Shown here one piece after another: positions 28,795 to 41,717 of a DNA stretch of 64,000 nt. The notes under the pieces were generated by a model. The model did no database searches. It saw nothing but the letters and a program-made list of their open reading frames with translations, and had not been told where the DNA came from. The position numbers and the translations under genes were made by a program. The first letter of the stretch is position 1, and each line of letters starts with the position of its first letter. The DNA is taken from NCBI GenBank assembly GCA_009739215.1, contig VSJF01000008.1, positions 1,364,001-1,428,000 on the forward strand, given 5' to 3'. The DNA comes from Floccularia luteovirens (taxonomy: Eukaryota; Basidiomycota; Agaricomycetes; Agaricales; Squamanitaceae).

Positions 28795-30985
28795 ATGACT
28801 CCTTGGTCTCTCTTGATCGTATTACTTGGGAACTTTGCTGTTTCCTCCGCCCAAACATGGCATGTATCCATTATCTCACTTTTCATCCCCAATTCATGTC
28901 ATTACCCAGGTGTAACAAGAATTATATGCGGAGCGAGCCGATTGTACCTCCAGGTAATAGGTGATACGTCTTACTAACTGATTATATCTCAAATTTCGGT
29001 TCAACTAGGCGGCCGCTTTCCTGTTCCTATTGCTTCAAAAACTCCCCTGCTTGCTTTGCGATGCTCCCAAGCCATTCGTCCATATCTTCCAGAAGATGAA
29101 GGCTCCGGTGAATCAGTGGCAATACTGATTGACACTCCAATATCCTTCTCGCAAATTTCCAACGCGGTGCCAATCACAATACCTGACCCTCATAATCTCG
29201 GTACCTTACACGTCACTGTTTCCGCCGATGGCCATCAAATCGCAAGTGGAGATGTTCCTTTGAACAGCACAAAAAACGCTCTTGCATTCTCTTTATCCTC
29301 TCTCCAGCCCAGGAAGGAAGCATACGAGATTACATGTTCTGCAACGTATTCGACACAGACCTTCAAGGCAACTGGTTCTTTGACATTTTTACCCACTCCC
29401 CCATCTACTATCGGTTCTGTGACTAAAATGGATCTGAGAACGGGTGCTTTGCTAGCGCGACCTGCGAATGGAAAAGGAGGTCCTTTCTCTCCTGTGATTC
29501 CAGTTGGATTTTATACACAGTTCGATGGACTATCTGGCAAACAATCTATCAGTTTCTGCTGAATTGGCACGCCAAGGGTAAGCGAAAGTTCTCGGTAGCG
29601 GATAAAAAAGCTTACTCAGATAAACAGATTCAATGTCGTAAGTTCCGAGCAGAGAATCATTTCAATTTTAGTGAATCCATCTCTAGGTTCACCCTGTCCC
29701 AACCTTTAGCAACATGACTCTGCTGGATATGGTTTTGGACAAAATGCAGGAAGCCGGTCTATATTTGATGTATGACATGCGAGGGTAAATTATATACCAT
29801 TCGTCCTAAACCAGTATTTACGTTGCTTTTTAACCCAGGACTTACATGGATGCTGCTTCAGTCACAGCACAAGTCAACCATATCAAATCACGACCTAATC
29901 TTCTGTTATGGTATACTGCCGACGAACCTGATGGTACCTCGGATCCACTAGACGCCACGCTGAAGTCTTCAAATCTTATTACATCATTAGACGGGGGAGA
30001 CGGCGTCGGGGGAGCAGGGTATCATCCTGTATCTTTGGTTTTGAATTGCGAAAACTATGAATTCACGTATGAAAAATGTGACTTTCACTGCTCTCGTTTC
30101 TGATTGCTTTGTAGGGCATATACGAGTGGATGTGACATTGTCTTGCAAGATACATATATGATCGGGAATAACGTTACTTTCTCTTCACAATGGGGCACTG
30201 TTTGTACGGAAGACTACGGTGATTGCGGGTACGTGATCCTCCCACCCTATTCGAATACTATTAAATATTTTTAATACAGATGTGACAATTGCAAAGGTTC
30301 TTTTGAAGACATATCAACACGGATGGACGAGTTTAGGGATCGCCTGTTCATTAATGGGTGGGAACGTACCAAGGCAGTCTGGACTGTTCCCCAAGGCTTT
30401 GGTAACGAAACGTAAGCTACCATATTACCCCTGAATTTCATACTCTGATTTATTTTACAAAGCTATTGGAAGGTTAGAATGTTCTAATATCTCCTATTTC
30501 TATCGTTGACCCTTGGTATTCTGATGCAGCGCTATCCTACTGGTAAGGAATGGGTTGTTGAGAGCGTATTGGGAATCAATCATGGAGGCTTAGGTAAATT
30601 AGAACACCCTCTGAGATTAAGCAACGGGCTAAAGTTATTTTAAGGAGTGGTTTCTTGGGATGACCCTACACCTGCAGACATCAAAGCGTCGGCATCGGGT
30701 TTCGCGATTGCCCTGAAGCAAATGACTCCTTTTATCACCAATCCATCAGCCAATTTCCGTCAGGTTACAATCAATAGGGTCGATATCGGTTTATGGCAAG
30801 TTGGTCAAGAGACTCTCGTTCTGGCGAGTAACATGAACAATAAAGCAGTCACCATAAGACTACCAGATATAGGTCTATCGGGAACGTTGAAACAGATTTT
30901 CGACAGTGGAATGAATGTGGATCCTGCAAGGAACCACCTCCTGTTTGAAGATGTAGGGAGTGGTGCACTCATTGTAACAGTTTAA
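28795..30985 (+). CDS. Secreted glycoside-hydrolase-superfamily (TIM-barrel-like) protein
   Basis: Signal peptide MTPWSLLIVLLGNFAVSSAQ, then an N-terminal beta-rich part (NYMRSEPIVPPGGRFPVPI ... TPISFSQISNAVPITIPDP). The barrel-like part follows: PVIPVGFYTQFDG, LANNLSVSAELARQGFNVVH, VPTFSNMTLLDMVLDKMQEA, LYLMYDMRGTYMDAA, RPNLLLWYTADEPDGTSDPL (the W-x-x-DEP acid pair is a likely catalytic site), GYHPVSLVLNCENY, DIVLQDTYMIGNN, DYGDCGCDNCKG, ERTKAVWTVPQGFG, GINHGGLGVVSWDD. It ends with a beta domain. About nine introns, including a 10-nt micro-exon at 29628-29637. Near 29528-29531 one extra base (GGAC before TAT) breaks the frame between FYTQFDG and YLANNLS. Substrate and GH family not recognised. 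Confidence 0.75.
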
Positions 30986-31181
30986 CTGCAAATCGGACAT
31001 TCCGGTCATACATGCACATTGTTTGTCTTGTGTAAGATCAGGTTTTGCATGTATCCAGAACCAGATAAAATTCAAATCCTGATATATTAGAAGCTGAGGC
31101 TAGAAACGTTTGTTTTTCCAATTCATAAATTTACTACACGTTACACACTAACTATGAGAAACTAAATAATACGGTGTCCTC

Positions 31182-33476
31182 TCATATACCCATTCCGGAA
31201 CGTATAGAATTCTGCAAAGGATACCCGGCCCCATCCTGTTGAGAAGACTTTAGTAGATGAAAGAAACTTGGACTGGTATACGAACCTGATCCATAGACCA
31301 CGTGAAGCAACCTGCTAATCCAGCCTGTTTAGCAAAGATTGCTTTATCCTTGACTGAGTATGTGTCTTTCAGATCAGAGGGTTAGTAACGCAACAATTGT
31401 CTTTGAACCCCATGAACTGACCATCGTAGCTAACAACCGTTGCCTGAGAAACGTTAAAAAGGAACTGGAGGATAAGAATAGGATGAGATATGGGTCAAAT
31501 TTTTATTGATCATCAACATACTGGAGTGTCGCTGCAGTCATCCCAGCCTGGTTGAAGAAATTATTAATATATGAGTTGAAGAGAAAAAAACAGTCCATCT
31601 TACCCATAGTAAAGCCTCCACCCTGGCCATAATTACCATCAGATTTCTTGACGAGTGCGCCGGATTGTACAATTGTTGCAAACGGTATCTGTTGTCCATA
31701 CCAAGACCTCAAATCTGCGATAGTTGCTTTGACTTCTGTTGCTGATCGAGGGTGAGGGGTATTAGTTGGCTCGTCAACTTTATCTGATTCATCCGGCATG
31801 AAACCTCCAGTCAATTTGGTCTTGGTACTCTGAGATACCCAACCATAGTTTGCCATGCCGAGCATCATCTACTTGAAAATTATATCCTGTTTACACTGTG
31901 AGAAGTAGAGTGTTAATTACCTTAGAAGCAGGGAAACCTGCTTTTTTCCATTGGGCGACAGCAGCTTGAGCGCTAGCCTGGGGTTGTTTCGACGTACCAC
32001 AGAGGTTGCCTGTTTGTGTATGAGCTGACTGAAAGCTATTAAGACTTTTGGTACTCACCTAATGGTGCATTCGGTCCCGGAGTGGAAGAGGCACCCCAGA
32101 CGTCATAATTCCTATGTAACTGTTGAGAGTCTGACCCATAAACAACTTGATAGACGTACATGATATTGATGTAATCCATCACTTTGGCGTATGCAGATAC
32201 ATCTGCCAGAGGTCTTCCATCTGCACCCAGCCAGGGGAGGTGAGGAACTGCCATAGATATTATTTTGCTTGTACCTGCGACATACATTTATTAGATCATT
32301 AGATATAATACCAAGAGTTGTTATGATACCGAGAGTAGCACGGAGACTGGTCAAGAGGGATAGAAGGTTTTGGGCATCCTTCGAAGAATAATTGTTCCCA
32401 GCACCAGGGGAATTGGGATATTCCCAGTCAAGATCGACGCCTTAGGATGACTGTAAGAAATGTGCATAGTCCTCCTTATGATAAACGTACCAGCAAGTCC
32501 AAATGTTGATACTGCACTTGCCAATGCATTGACAAATTTGGTTCTGTTGGCAGCGCTAGAAGCAGCATTACTGAAATACTTAGAGCCGCCCCAGCCACCT
32601 CCAATTAACGTAAGCCTAATAATCTCGTATGGAATGTTTTAGACCCACTTACCAACAGATAATACAATCTTTGTTCCCTTTCCACTGTTACGCGCGCTGG
32701 ATATAAGACGCCGGAGGATGTCCTGGCTCCAGGTGCTCCAGTCGAGGGTGGAAGAAGCACTGGGGAGTGCAAAAGCTAATATATGGTCAATTCACGTAAC
32801 AAGAATTCCACAAAGATCAAGCATACCAAAGAAAATGATATCGAAAAGAGCGAAATTAACTTTCTCGGGGGGGAAGTTTCCTGAGCTCCAATCAGGATAG
32901 TAGCTTCCTGACAATGGTTTCGCTGCCTTCACCGTCAACCTCTTGGGCAAGGCGCGTGATAATAAATTGAACGCTGCTGCCCTGGAAAGCGTAGATGGCA
33001 AGGCATCCTCAACCTCAAAGCGAAGAGAGCGTTCTACAGTCTCTAGTCCGGGCATAATAAATTGTTTTAAAGCAACGTGGCCCTTAAACTCTGGAACTGT
33101 TAGAACTTCTTGAAGGTATTTCGATAACCCTGCTTTTCGCTCTGCAATGAGGGCATCATCAACCCATGCTGAGGGAAGGAACGAGGTAACGAGAAGTCGT
33201 TTGGGTGGAAGCTTGAAGGTGTCTTGCAAGGTTGCTATCGACGACAGTGAGTAACCATTACACAAGGCTATAGAACTATTTTACTATGGAGAGTGATAAA
33301 CTGATGTCGAAGGTCAGTTGGAAAACATCACAGAACAAATTCAATGTGGGACAAACCTCAGAATACCTGCGATGCACAATGCTATATGTACCGTCCAAAG
33401 TGACCTGAACGGTATATAAGATATGTGGATGGGGCTTAGAAGCTGTAGTGTGATTAACGATAGTGACAAGGGCCAT
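31182..33476 (-). CDS. PX domain-GH18 chitinase fusion protein
   Basis: The N-terminus is a phox (PX) phosphoinositide-binding domain: LYTVQVTLDGTYSIVHRRYS, then EFITLH, DTFKLPPKRLLV (the PPK loop) and ERKAGLSKYLQEVL. After a linker, and within the same uninterrupted exon (33240-32812), a GH18 domain begins: LSGSYYPDWSSGNFPPEKVN, FDIIFFAFALP, KIVLSVGGWGGS, the catalytic GVDLDWEYP (DxxDxDxE type; Glu is the acid) near 32425, ISMAVPHLPW, YINIMNYDVWG, MMLGMANYGW, GGGFTMAGM and DKAIFAKQAGLAGCFTWSMD, with stop at 31182. The only ATG giving the PX domain is at 33476; there is no signal peptide. All introns except one keep frame with ordinary signals; the one after TLQY uses a GTTGAT donor. The catalytic residues look intact. 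A chitinase on cytosolic membranes would be unusual. Confidence 0.82.
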
Positions 33477-35452
33477 GGGAGGGTATTGGTTCAAGTTAGC
33501 TTGAAGTGAAACAGAACCTAGAATATATAGTCGTTACGCAGAAATTCCTGTGCGTCACTTTTGGGAGTTCAGACCTTCCTTTGGAACGAACCAAGCACAC
33601 AGTAGGCGACATCTGTCAGGGGCATGTCTGTCAATAGCTCCAACCCACCTGAATAAGTTCTATACATTTACCCCAATCTGGTTAAAAATGGAAAACATAT
33701 CTCAGGATAGAACAATTGAAAGTGGGTAGTTATCCCTGCTATAGACCGCACAGGTTCATGCTGTCAGGGTGGCTACCATTCATGGTGGACCGCTGCAGTC
33801 TATCTTTCAGAATAGTTTCAGATCGAACTTCTGCGACCATGCGGATTTCAGAGGCAAGTACAAGATATCCGCTATAGGTTATTGTCGTGCATGAGAAGTT
33901 CTGAGCTGTACAGAGTTGGGTCTGATGAGAAGCACTGAAAAAGTCATCATCACATCATCATCACAACTTTTTCGACAAACGGTATTTCTCCGGCGCTCAC
34001 AAACCACTGACAGGTGACCGGTAACCAACATCCGCTGGAATTCTTCTCATAACATGCTTTGAAGGATCTGTATATAGTATCGTCGTGTAGTTATCGTATC
34101 TAACTGTATACCTGAAACAGACTCATATGAACCTAGTATATAGCAAGCTCGAAAGATATTCTTCCGATTTCTGTATCAATTCACAATTTTGGGCTTGTGA
34201 GAACTTCCACAAGTCTCGGTACTAACGCACATCCGATTTGAAGCACTCGGCCAGCGTTCCTTGGACATTGGCTTGGATGTGTGCGTGCCTACAAAAGCTG
34301 GGACTTACACAAGTTTATGTCCAAATACGTTAGGGTCCCATTCAATCCATTGCGGGATAATATAAAACAATTGCAGGTCCCGTTCACACTGAACCTGAAT
34401 TTTGATATGGCAAAATGCCCGCTCGGCGTAAGAGCGAGAAATGTTCCTGAGGTTAAACAACTCGGACGGAAAATTTCCCGTTTGTGCGCTTGGAAAAAGG
34501 GGGAACGAATTCCCCGCCAAAACATACTGATTGTGAAAGCGATGATCCAAACATTGTCTCACATTCAGCGCGCAAAACTAAATTTGTGGAATTCTGGAAT
34601 TTTGATTGCGGATATAACTTAGCAGAATTGAATCGCCAAGTCTTTTCGATTCTCTCTGCCTGACAACAAACGTAGTTGGAGGATACGAGTGGACACAAAA
34701 GGCTCAAGAAATACCTTGTTAGAGCCAACTGAATAAAGGCCCCACCAGCCATGTCCACCTCGAGATCATGCTTCATTGTATGATTTGTCATCGTGCATAA
34801 CGTACGGCGCGTGTGTATATGAACCAAGCCCTCAGTTCTGAATCATCGGGTTCAGTGAGAAACTAGCGCTTCGCCCAAAAAACATATATGTTCTCACCAT
34901 GCATGTTCACTTTGAACATCGTTGCCGTTCATATGACGTTTTGCTCCCAAAACTGTTGTGGGTCCGGACCGGGCATCTGGCATCTGGTAGTGCCCTGGGT
35001 AAGCAGATATTCTTGTGTGATGCACCTACGCAGAAAGTCCAAGCCACAATTACATAAATGTAGACCTGTCAATTCTCCGAATCCACCAAACATCTTTCAT
35101 GATTTAGTTTAGAGGGGAAGAAGGAGACCAACTAAACATGATCTAAACCAACTTTGGTTTTGAAACAAGACGATCCACTCAGAAAATGGCTGAACCTTGC
35201 CATTGGAAGTCCTCCGGACTGTGATAGTTAGTTGAAATCAGAAAGTATAACACAAGCCCGGGAGTAAGTTGCCTATTCATCGGATTTGATACATCATGCA
35301 AAATCTTTGGTGCTAGCCATGGAAGATGGTAGGACTGTAGCGAAAACAAGGAGAAGATTCTGCTTATGGCGCACTGATATTTTCTCACGTACGTCATACG
35401 GATGGAGTCTGTTGTTTCCAACAATGCTGTCAAGCCCTCTTCACATCTTTCA
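33477..35452. other. Divergent intergenic region, about 2 kb
   Basis: No gene recognised. Open frames of 113-124 codons overlap on both strands around 34280-34830 without domain or splice support. A CATCAT-type microsatellite lies at about 33948-33968, between GAAAAAGT and AACTTTTTC. Confidence 0.4.
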
Positions 35453-36372
35453 ATGCCAAGGAAAGTGATCATCATCGGTGGCCATGGAAATGTTAGTCAA
35501 ATTTCTGTACAGCTTACATTTATATAGAGATGTTCATGCACTCATCATATTAGATTTCCTTGCGCTTAGCACGTCAATTGTCTCCGACTTGTTCTGTAAC
35601 TTCTGTCATAAGAGACAAGCAACATGAGGAAGATATCACAGCTACAAAAGCCACACCGCTCCTCCTTTCTTTAGAGGAAGCCTCTGTGGCGGATTTTAGT
35701 AATACATTCGAGGGATTCGATGTCGTTTATTTCTCTGCGGGGGCTGGGGGAAAAGGCGGTGAAGAAAGAACAAAAGCTGTCGACTACGAAGGGGCGCTGA
35801 AAATATTTGATGCTGTAGAAGGAGTCACTGGCCCGAAGCCGCGATTGATTTTGGTTTCGGCCATCGATGTTCGGGATCCACAAGTTATACCCGCTCATTA
35901 CGTGAGACACATTTTTCCTGCAAACGCGATGCATGGTTTTTGACGATTCCAGAACGAGAAAGATATTGAGATATCCAAACAGATTCGAACGGCAATTCCA
36001 GGATACATGCACTGGAAATATGAAGCAGACAAGAACCTTGCAAAGCGGACTGCCTTCAAGTGGACTATCCTTCGCCCTGGAGGCTTGACAGACAACCCTG
36101 GGACTGGGAAAGCATCTATCGGAAAGACACACCTTGGAACGATAACTGTGAGTAACAGCTTCGAGGCTTAGAAAAGGCATTCAAATTATTATCACTGATA
36201 ATTGATATTTTGTGAAAATAAATAGAGAGATGACGTTGCAAAGACTCTTGCTCTCCTTGTCGATAGGGAAGACGCCGCTGGTCTAGCAATCGACCTTGTT
36301 AGTGGGGATGAAGAAATCGAGACAGCTTTGGACGCAATGATAAAGAAGGGGGAATCCGACTTTTCGGGATGA
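35453..36372 (+). CDS. Atypical short-chain dehydrogenase (NAD(P)-binding Rossmann protein)
   Basis: Starts PRKVIIIGGHGN, a glycine-rich nucleotide-binding loop split from SLRLARQLSPTCSVTSVIRD by an intron. Then FDVVYFSAGAGGKGGEERTK, AVDYEGALKIFDAVE, RLILVSAIDVRD, HWKYEADKNLAKR (the Y...K pair), WTILRPGGLTD and RDDVAKTLALLVDRE, with stop at 36370-36372. This is the layout of the atypical SDR subgroup that includes yeast YMR090W and NmrA-like proteins. About 250 residues, four exons, in frame. Cofactor and substrate unknown. Confidence 0.82.
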
Positions 36373-36666
36373 TCTAAGACAATTTGAATAAGAAAATCGA
36401 TGTATTCTGCTGTGCAAATGTAACACTTTTATCTGTACTTATGGAACCGACAACATTGTATACCCCATATACATTCGGTGCAACTAAACTAAATGCGTAT
36501 ACTTTAAATTAAGAAAGATCAGAGGTTGTAATGACAGTGATATAATTATAATCACAGCACCCCTGGAAACCAGCTTACTAATTTTGTTGATGTATCACAG
36601 CATTACAATTCATCACAAGCAGCGCTGTGTAAGTCACCCCCAACTACTAACTTAAACTCTTCCACC

Positions 36667-39338
36667 ATGGACTCCTCTTCATCGACCTCCCTGGTCTACA
36701 CCAAATCTGATCCTTCAATGTCTTCAGTAACAGCCGACTCCGCAAAGGCAACGAATTTGTCCTTCAGGCAGGCACTGGAGCAGACCTCAGCAGACTCACC
36801 AGAAGTATGGCTTTCATACTTTTTTTTACCGTGCAAGAAACTGATCACTACTTTTTGTAGATAAATATCTTTGTAGCATCACAACGAGGAGATGTAGATC
36901 TCATTCGGGAGCTTATCGAATCTGGGAAAGCAAAGGCTACAGACCGTGACGAACAGAATATTACGCCTCTACACTGGGCAGCTATCAACGCACACGTTGC
37001 TGCCTGCCGATATCTGCTCGAACAGGGTGCAGAGGTTGATGCACTGGGCGGTGACCTTGTTGCTACACCTATGCAATGGGCTGCTCGCAATGGATACCTT
37101 TATGTCATACACCTGTTGATTGCACACAACGCCGACCCCAACATTACTGACTCACAAGGATATAACACTTTGCATCTTGTAACACATTCTTCATCTATCA
37201 TGCCCCTGTTATACCTCCTACACCAACCAATCAATGTCGACTCTCGTGATTCTCAAGGCCATACTTCATTAATGTGGGCTGCATACCAAGGAGACGCTCT
37301 GTCAGTTGACCTCCTGTTGCGACATGGCGCTAATCCAAATCTGAAAGATGATGCTGGCTTATCACCATTGCACTGGGCTGTAGTACGCGGAAACAAAGTC
37401 TGTATACGGAGATTGATTGAGAAGGGAGCGGATTTAACGGCGAAAGATGAGGAGGATAGAACACCTAGAGATATGGCCATTGAGTTGAAGAGCTTAGGAG
37501 CGTGGAAGAGAGCCCTTGAGGAGGGTGGTATGAATGAGTATGGTGTAAAACGAGGGAAGCCACTTGGCGATGTAAGCCTTTTGTTTTTAAAACTCTAGGC
37601 TTTTGACTCACACACGCTGCTCAGCTCAACACGAAAATTGCAATATTCGCTTTACCAACGTTGTTTTTCTATCTTATCTTTATGACTTTGACTATTCTTC
37701 CATGGTACACCGGGATATTACTCGCCATGGCCGAGTTCTTCGGAATGCACCATGTAAGCATCAATGATATCCGGTGTTGTAACCCGATTAACTTATCTTT
37801 CAACAGATCGTTACCCGTGTCTTGCTTAATAAATCCACGTATACCGACAGTGTTAACCAGACACCTTACTTTGCCGGCATTATCTCTGGTTCTATCATTT
37901 GGGTGCTGTACTGCTGGTCCACTCATCTTATCAAACGTAAGTTCAAACCTTCTAAAAAAACAAGTTCTGTCAGTTGATATAGAACCCTCTACATAGAAAC
38001 ACAGTCCCATTCATTCATCCACTTGGTATTCGCCTTAACTGTTGGACTATGCGCTTACAACTTCTTCCGAGCTGTGACTCTTGATCCTGGAACATGTCCC
38101 AAACCTGCAAGTGGTGAAGAACTTCGATCAGTGTGTACTCCATGCTTTAAAAAGAATTCGTTTATTGACTTTTTGGTGTAACAGATTATTGAAGATCTTG
38201 CATCAGAAGGACGACTAAACGGACAGACTTTCTGTATCCAATGCATGGCGCGCAAGCCACTGCGTTCAAAGCATTGTCGTGTTTGCGACAAATGTATTGC
38301 TAGAAGTGATCAGTAAGCTGCCTCACCATATTTTAGTTGAGCACTCTCTGATTGGTACTTAATGTTTAAAGTCATTGTCCATGGGTATGGAATTGTGGTA
38401 TGTCAATTGATTTTCATACTTACCTTTGCACCAAAAAAGACTGATATCTGATAATAGTTGGCTCGAATAACCATCGACAATTCGTTCTTTTCGTGTTAAC
38501 TCTCGTCATTGGGATCATACTCTTCGACTATCTCACCTATTCTCGTACGTGTTCATCTATGAGTTTCTACTGGCAACTACTCAGCCTTATAAATACAGTC
38601 TTCTCAAGTATTACGGTATCCACTGATCCCTCCGATATATCTCCTTCTTGTCCTCTCCCGGACAGTCTATGCGCATTAACAGCATACGATCCGTTCCTCG
38701 TTTCCGTGTCTGCCTGGGCAACCCTTCAACTTGTCTGGACCCTCGTCCTTCTCGCATCTCAGCTATGGCAGATTGCAAGACAGATGACAACGCTCGAGGT
38801 TTCTAATCTGGGTAGATATGGTTTCATGGGTGGACGCGGTGGCGCCAGTCTAAGTGGTCAGATGGGACATCGCCATCAACAAGGGCACCGTAATTCGGAT
38901 GTCACCGTTCCAGGCTTAGACTCAGAGGATACTGCGCTTATGGGACAAGACGCTGGGTCTTCATCAGGCGCTCCTCATAAACAATCCGGCCTATGTGCAG
39001 GCTGTGGAAGCGGATTTTTGATGAACCTTCTTGGATTCGATCGTTTCACAAAAGGAAAGGCTGTCGATGGGTTAGCTAGAGCGAGTAAGGCAAGCAATCC
39101 GTTTGACCTTGGCTTTGTTGGGAATTGTAAGGATTTCTGGACTGCGGGAAAAGAACTGGGAGTGGAGTATGAGAAATTGTATGAAGTCCCAACGGAAGGG
39201 TTCAGGGAAGCAAAAAGGAGGAGGGAACGTGGGGATGATGATGAGAGTGGCAGAAAACCAAGACAGGGTCTGTTTATGGGGTTGGGTCTTGGGAGATCTA
39301 ATAGTCGCCGCGGATATGAACCTGTCAGTCAGGTTTGA
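36667..39338 (+). CDS. AKR1: Ankyrin-repeat palmitoyltransferase (Akr1-like, DHHC family)
   Basis: Protein S-palmitoyltransferase of the Golgi/endosomal membranes; in yeast Akr1 acts on casein kinase Yck2 and on endocytosis. A Ser/Thr-rich N-terminus (exon 1, 36667-36804) is followed by an ankyrin block (36861-37571) of about six repeats ([80 protein letters not shown]). Two TM segments ([20 protein letters not shown] and [18 protein letters not shown]) follow, then the cysteine-rich domain [38 protein letters not shown]. The DHHC codons are split by an intron at about 38310. Two further TM segments and a Gly/Ser-rich tail end at 39338. The DHHC motif is canonical (yeast Akr1 has DHYC). All frames agree. 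It converges with the F-box gene at 39550. Confidence 0.92.
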
Positions 39339-39549
39339 AATGCTGTTCTGTACTTATTATTACAAAGTTCCCCTAGTCAGAAAATTATGACCTCTTATTT
39401 TTTGGTAGTAGTTTGATGAAATTTATGATACAGATTGTTGTACAGATGATACAGCAGAAAAAAATCTTGACGACTAAGGAATAAGAGAGAAAGAGAAAAA
39501 CAAAACGCTATACAGTAAAGAGAAAAAAACTTGAACCCAAACTTGAACT

Positions 39550-41717
39550 TTACTCCAATCCCGGCATCTCGTAATCCATAGGGACATCTTTTCTCTCTAG
39601 CCAAGCCGCCTCATCACTACCCAAATCAACTCCTTTTCCGCAATCCAATCGTCTCCTTGACGGCAACTCTTTTAATTCAACGCCAACACTCCCAAACATA
39701 TCAGAACGGTCACTTCGTACTACAACATAGTGCTCCCCATGCCACCCAATGAAATCGACAGAAGGTATAGCAAGAGCAACACTCCTTGCACTTGAAACCC
39801 AAAGATCAGTCTGTACTTGAAAATCTTTTTCTGACATAAGGTTCGGTTTAGGGCGACGTTTTGATGAACATTGGAGGTGGAGAAAAGATAGACAACTGAA
39901 GCAAGAAAATGATGCTGCATATTCGTTCTATAACATCAACTAATTAGGGAGAGGCAATGTAGACATTATTGGTAAATACTCACAAGTGATTTGTCTGAAA
40001 CAGCTGTTGATAGATTGATTGCTATCATCCCAGTCGGGATTGCTTCAACCAAAGATGTCAGAGCCGTCTGGGTTAGATTGGGGATTCTAACTCCCAATAC
40101 ACGGAGGTTTGTTAAATCAGGTAGGAGCTTCAGGACCATTTCCCAAGGGCAACTCCCTAGATCCAACCTCCGTAGCCTCCTGCGTTGTCGTAAAAACCGA
40201 GTGATAGACAGATACAAGTCAGTTTCTCCCTCGTGACCTACAAGTACAAAACGGAAAGCTTCAAGATGTGGCAAGAAGGTATGCGTCCCATCAATTACGT
40301 GGTCACTTCCAAAGATTATCGAAGCTGAACCTGGTTCCTCGAATGTCCCGTGAAGAGTCAGGCTTTGCAGATTATGGGCATGAGCAATTCGACTGAGTAC
40401 AACATGTGAGATGCGGGTGTCCACGAGGTCTAAGTGCGTCAAGTTTTTTATTGTCACAGACTCAAAAACAGGATCCCAGGAGTGATGCCGTGCGAGGTAG
40501 GCTCCAAGAATGAGGTGTCGTAGAGTGGCCTCGTTCTGATCCAGGACTGTTCTCACCTCACCCATATCAGCAAATCCATCATCATCTTCTGCACGAAGGG
40601 TGAATTTTCGTAAGTTACGGAAAGCCGAAACTCCCACAGCATCAAAGTGCCAACCGCTATCAACAGCAAAGATCAGTGTCCATGCCTCATGAAGGTTTTT
40701 TTTGGGATAAATCAGCCTACATTAATCCCAAGCCATGGATCCTTGAATGACTAGATAATACAGCCTGGACCATTTCAGCTCGCATTTCAGGATACCCTAT
40801 CCATTCAAAATCACGAAGTGCTTTGAATTCGGGAAGTGCAGTTTTGAAAATGCCTAGGGAATCAACCTTTTAGTTCAATGATACTGACCTAGGCATTACA
40901 AAACTGACGAGCCATCAAATCAAGCATATCTCCTTCCTCGTATGCCCAATGTAATCTCAGTGACTTGACGCGACTAGCAAAGATAGGATCTGCTTTGGCA
41001 CGATCAAATATATCTAAGCCCCTATTTAAGTTTTCCTGGTCTTCACCAAAGTATATATCAAGAGTATGGAATATCTGGCGAACAGCTATATCTCTGTGGA
41101 AAGAAGAGACAAAGAGCCATGTTCGTAGATGATAGCGGGGGATATGCAATGCTATTCGTTCCCAGATTTCCATTGGTGCCCGTTGGGAAGCAGGTTCGTT
41201 GAGGAAGTGAATCTACAGAACAGGTTATACACATTGACTGGAAACCAATATATATATAAGTAAATCATCACATACCACTTTTTCTCTGCGCAGATATTGC
41301 TGAATTTCCCTATTGGCTGGATCTAACTTTAACACGGCCTGAAAGTCTTTGGCAAAGACATGAGAACTGTGGAGACATTGCTTAGATGTACAGTACCTTG
41401 TTCAGCCTGTGCCAGCAGTCTTTCCCCACCACGCTTTCGAGCACTCCCTCGAGCCAACAATGCTCGTGCTACATCTGACCTTGGAAGGTTCGGCGTTTTC
41501 AAGTAAACTTCTAGGTAGTTTTCAACCTCTGGACCATATCTGTATAACGTGAGATCTGCGTCCCAGAAACTGGATGTTTAAAGGATCCTCACTGCCCGGC
41601 CTCTATCAGACTCAACGATGTATCAAGCAAGAAGTTGGCCTTTCGGAACTGATTCAATGATTGTACGGCGCCAAAGACTGTTGATGTAAGCTCGTCGTAG
41701 GTGTTTGTGGTGGCCAT
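39550..41717 (-). CDS. F-box/LRR protein with TPR-like N-terminus
   Basis: Probable substrate adaptor of an SCF ubiquitin ligase. The start ATG at 41717 gives ATTNTYDELTSTVFGAVQSL; an in-frame ATG at 41777 is the alternative. Exons 1-3 form a TPR-like helical repeat (SLIEAGQYGPEVENYLEVYL, RALLARGSARKRGGERLLAQ, DFQAVLKLDPANREIQQYLR). An F-box follows (APMEIWERIALHIPRYHLRT, WLFVSSFHRDIAV). The rest is leucine-rich repeats (LRHLILGAYLARHHS, LTHLDLVDTRISHVVLSRIA, LQSLTLHGTF, LRRLDLGSCPWEMVLKLLPD, LRVLGVRIPNL), with a short C-terminal exon ending DYEMPGLE. The 5' part was copied into a degenerate fragment at 45470-46085. Confidence 0.83.

Noticed and set aside
31440..31520. Early stop (TLQYVDDQ) suggesting a truncated chitinase
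   Set aside because: Downstream exons (DKAIFAKQAGLAGCFTWSMD) are present and join in frame through an intron that starts in this stretch.
33940..33980. CATCAT repeats as a CRISPR-like or functional array
   Set aside because: Only a short microsatellite without spacers.
34281..34827. Overlapping frames on both strands (113 and 124 codons)
   Set aside because: Neither has a domain or splice support, and overlapping frames on both strands are expected by chance in a stop-poor stretch.
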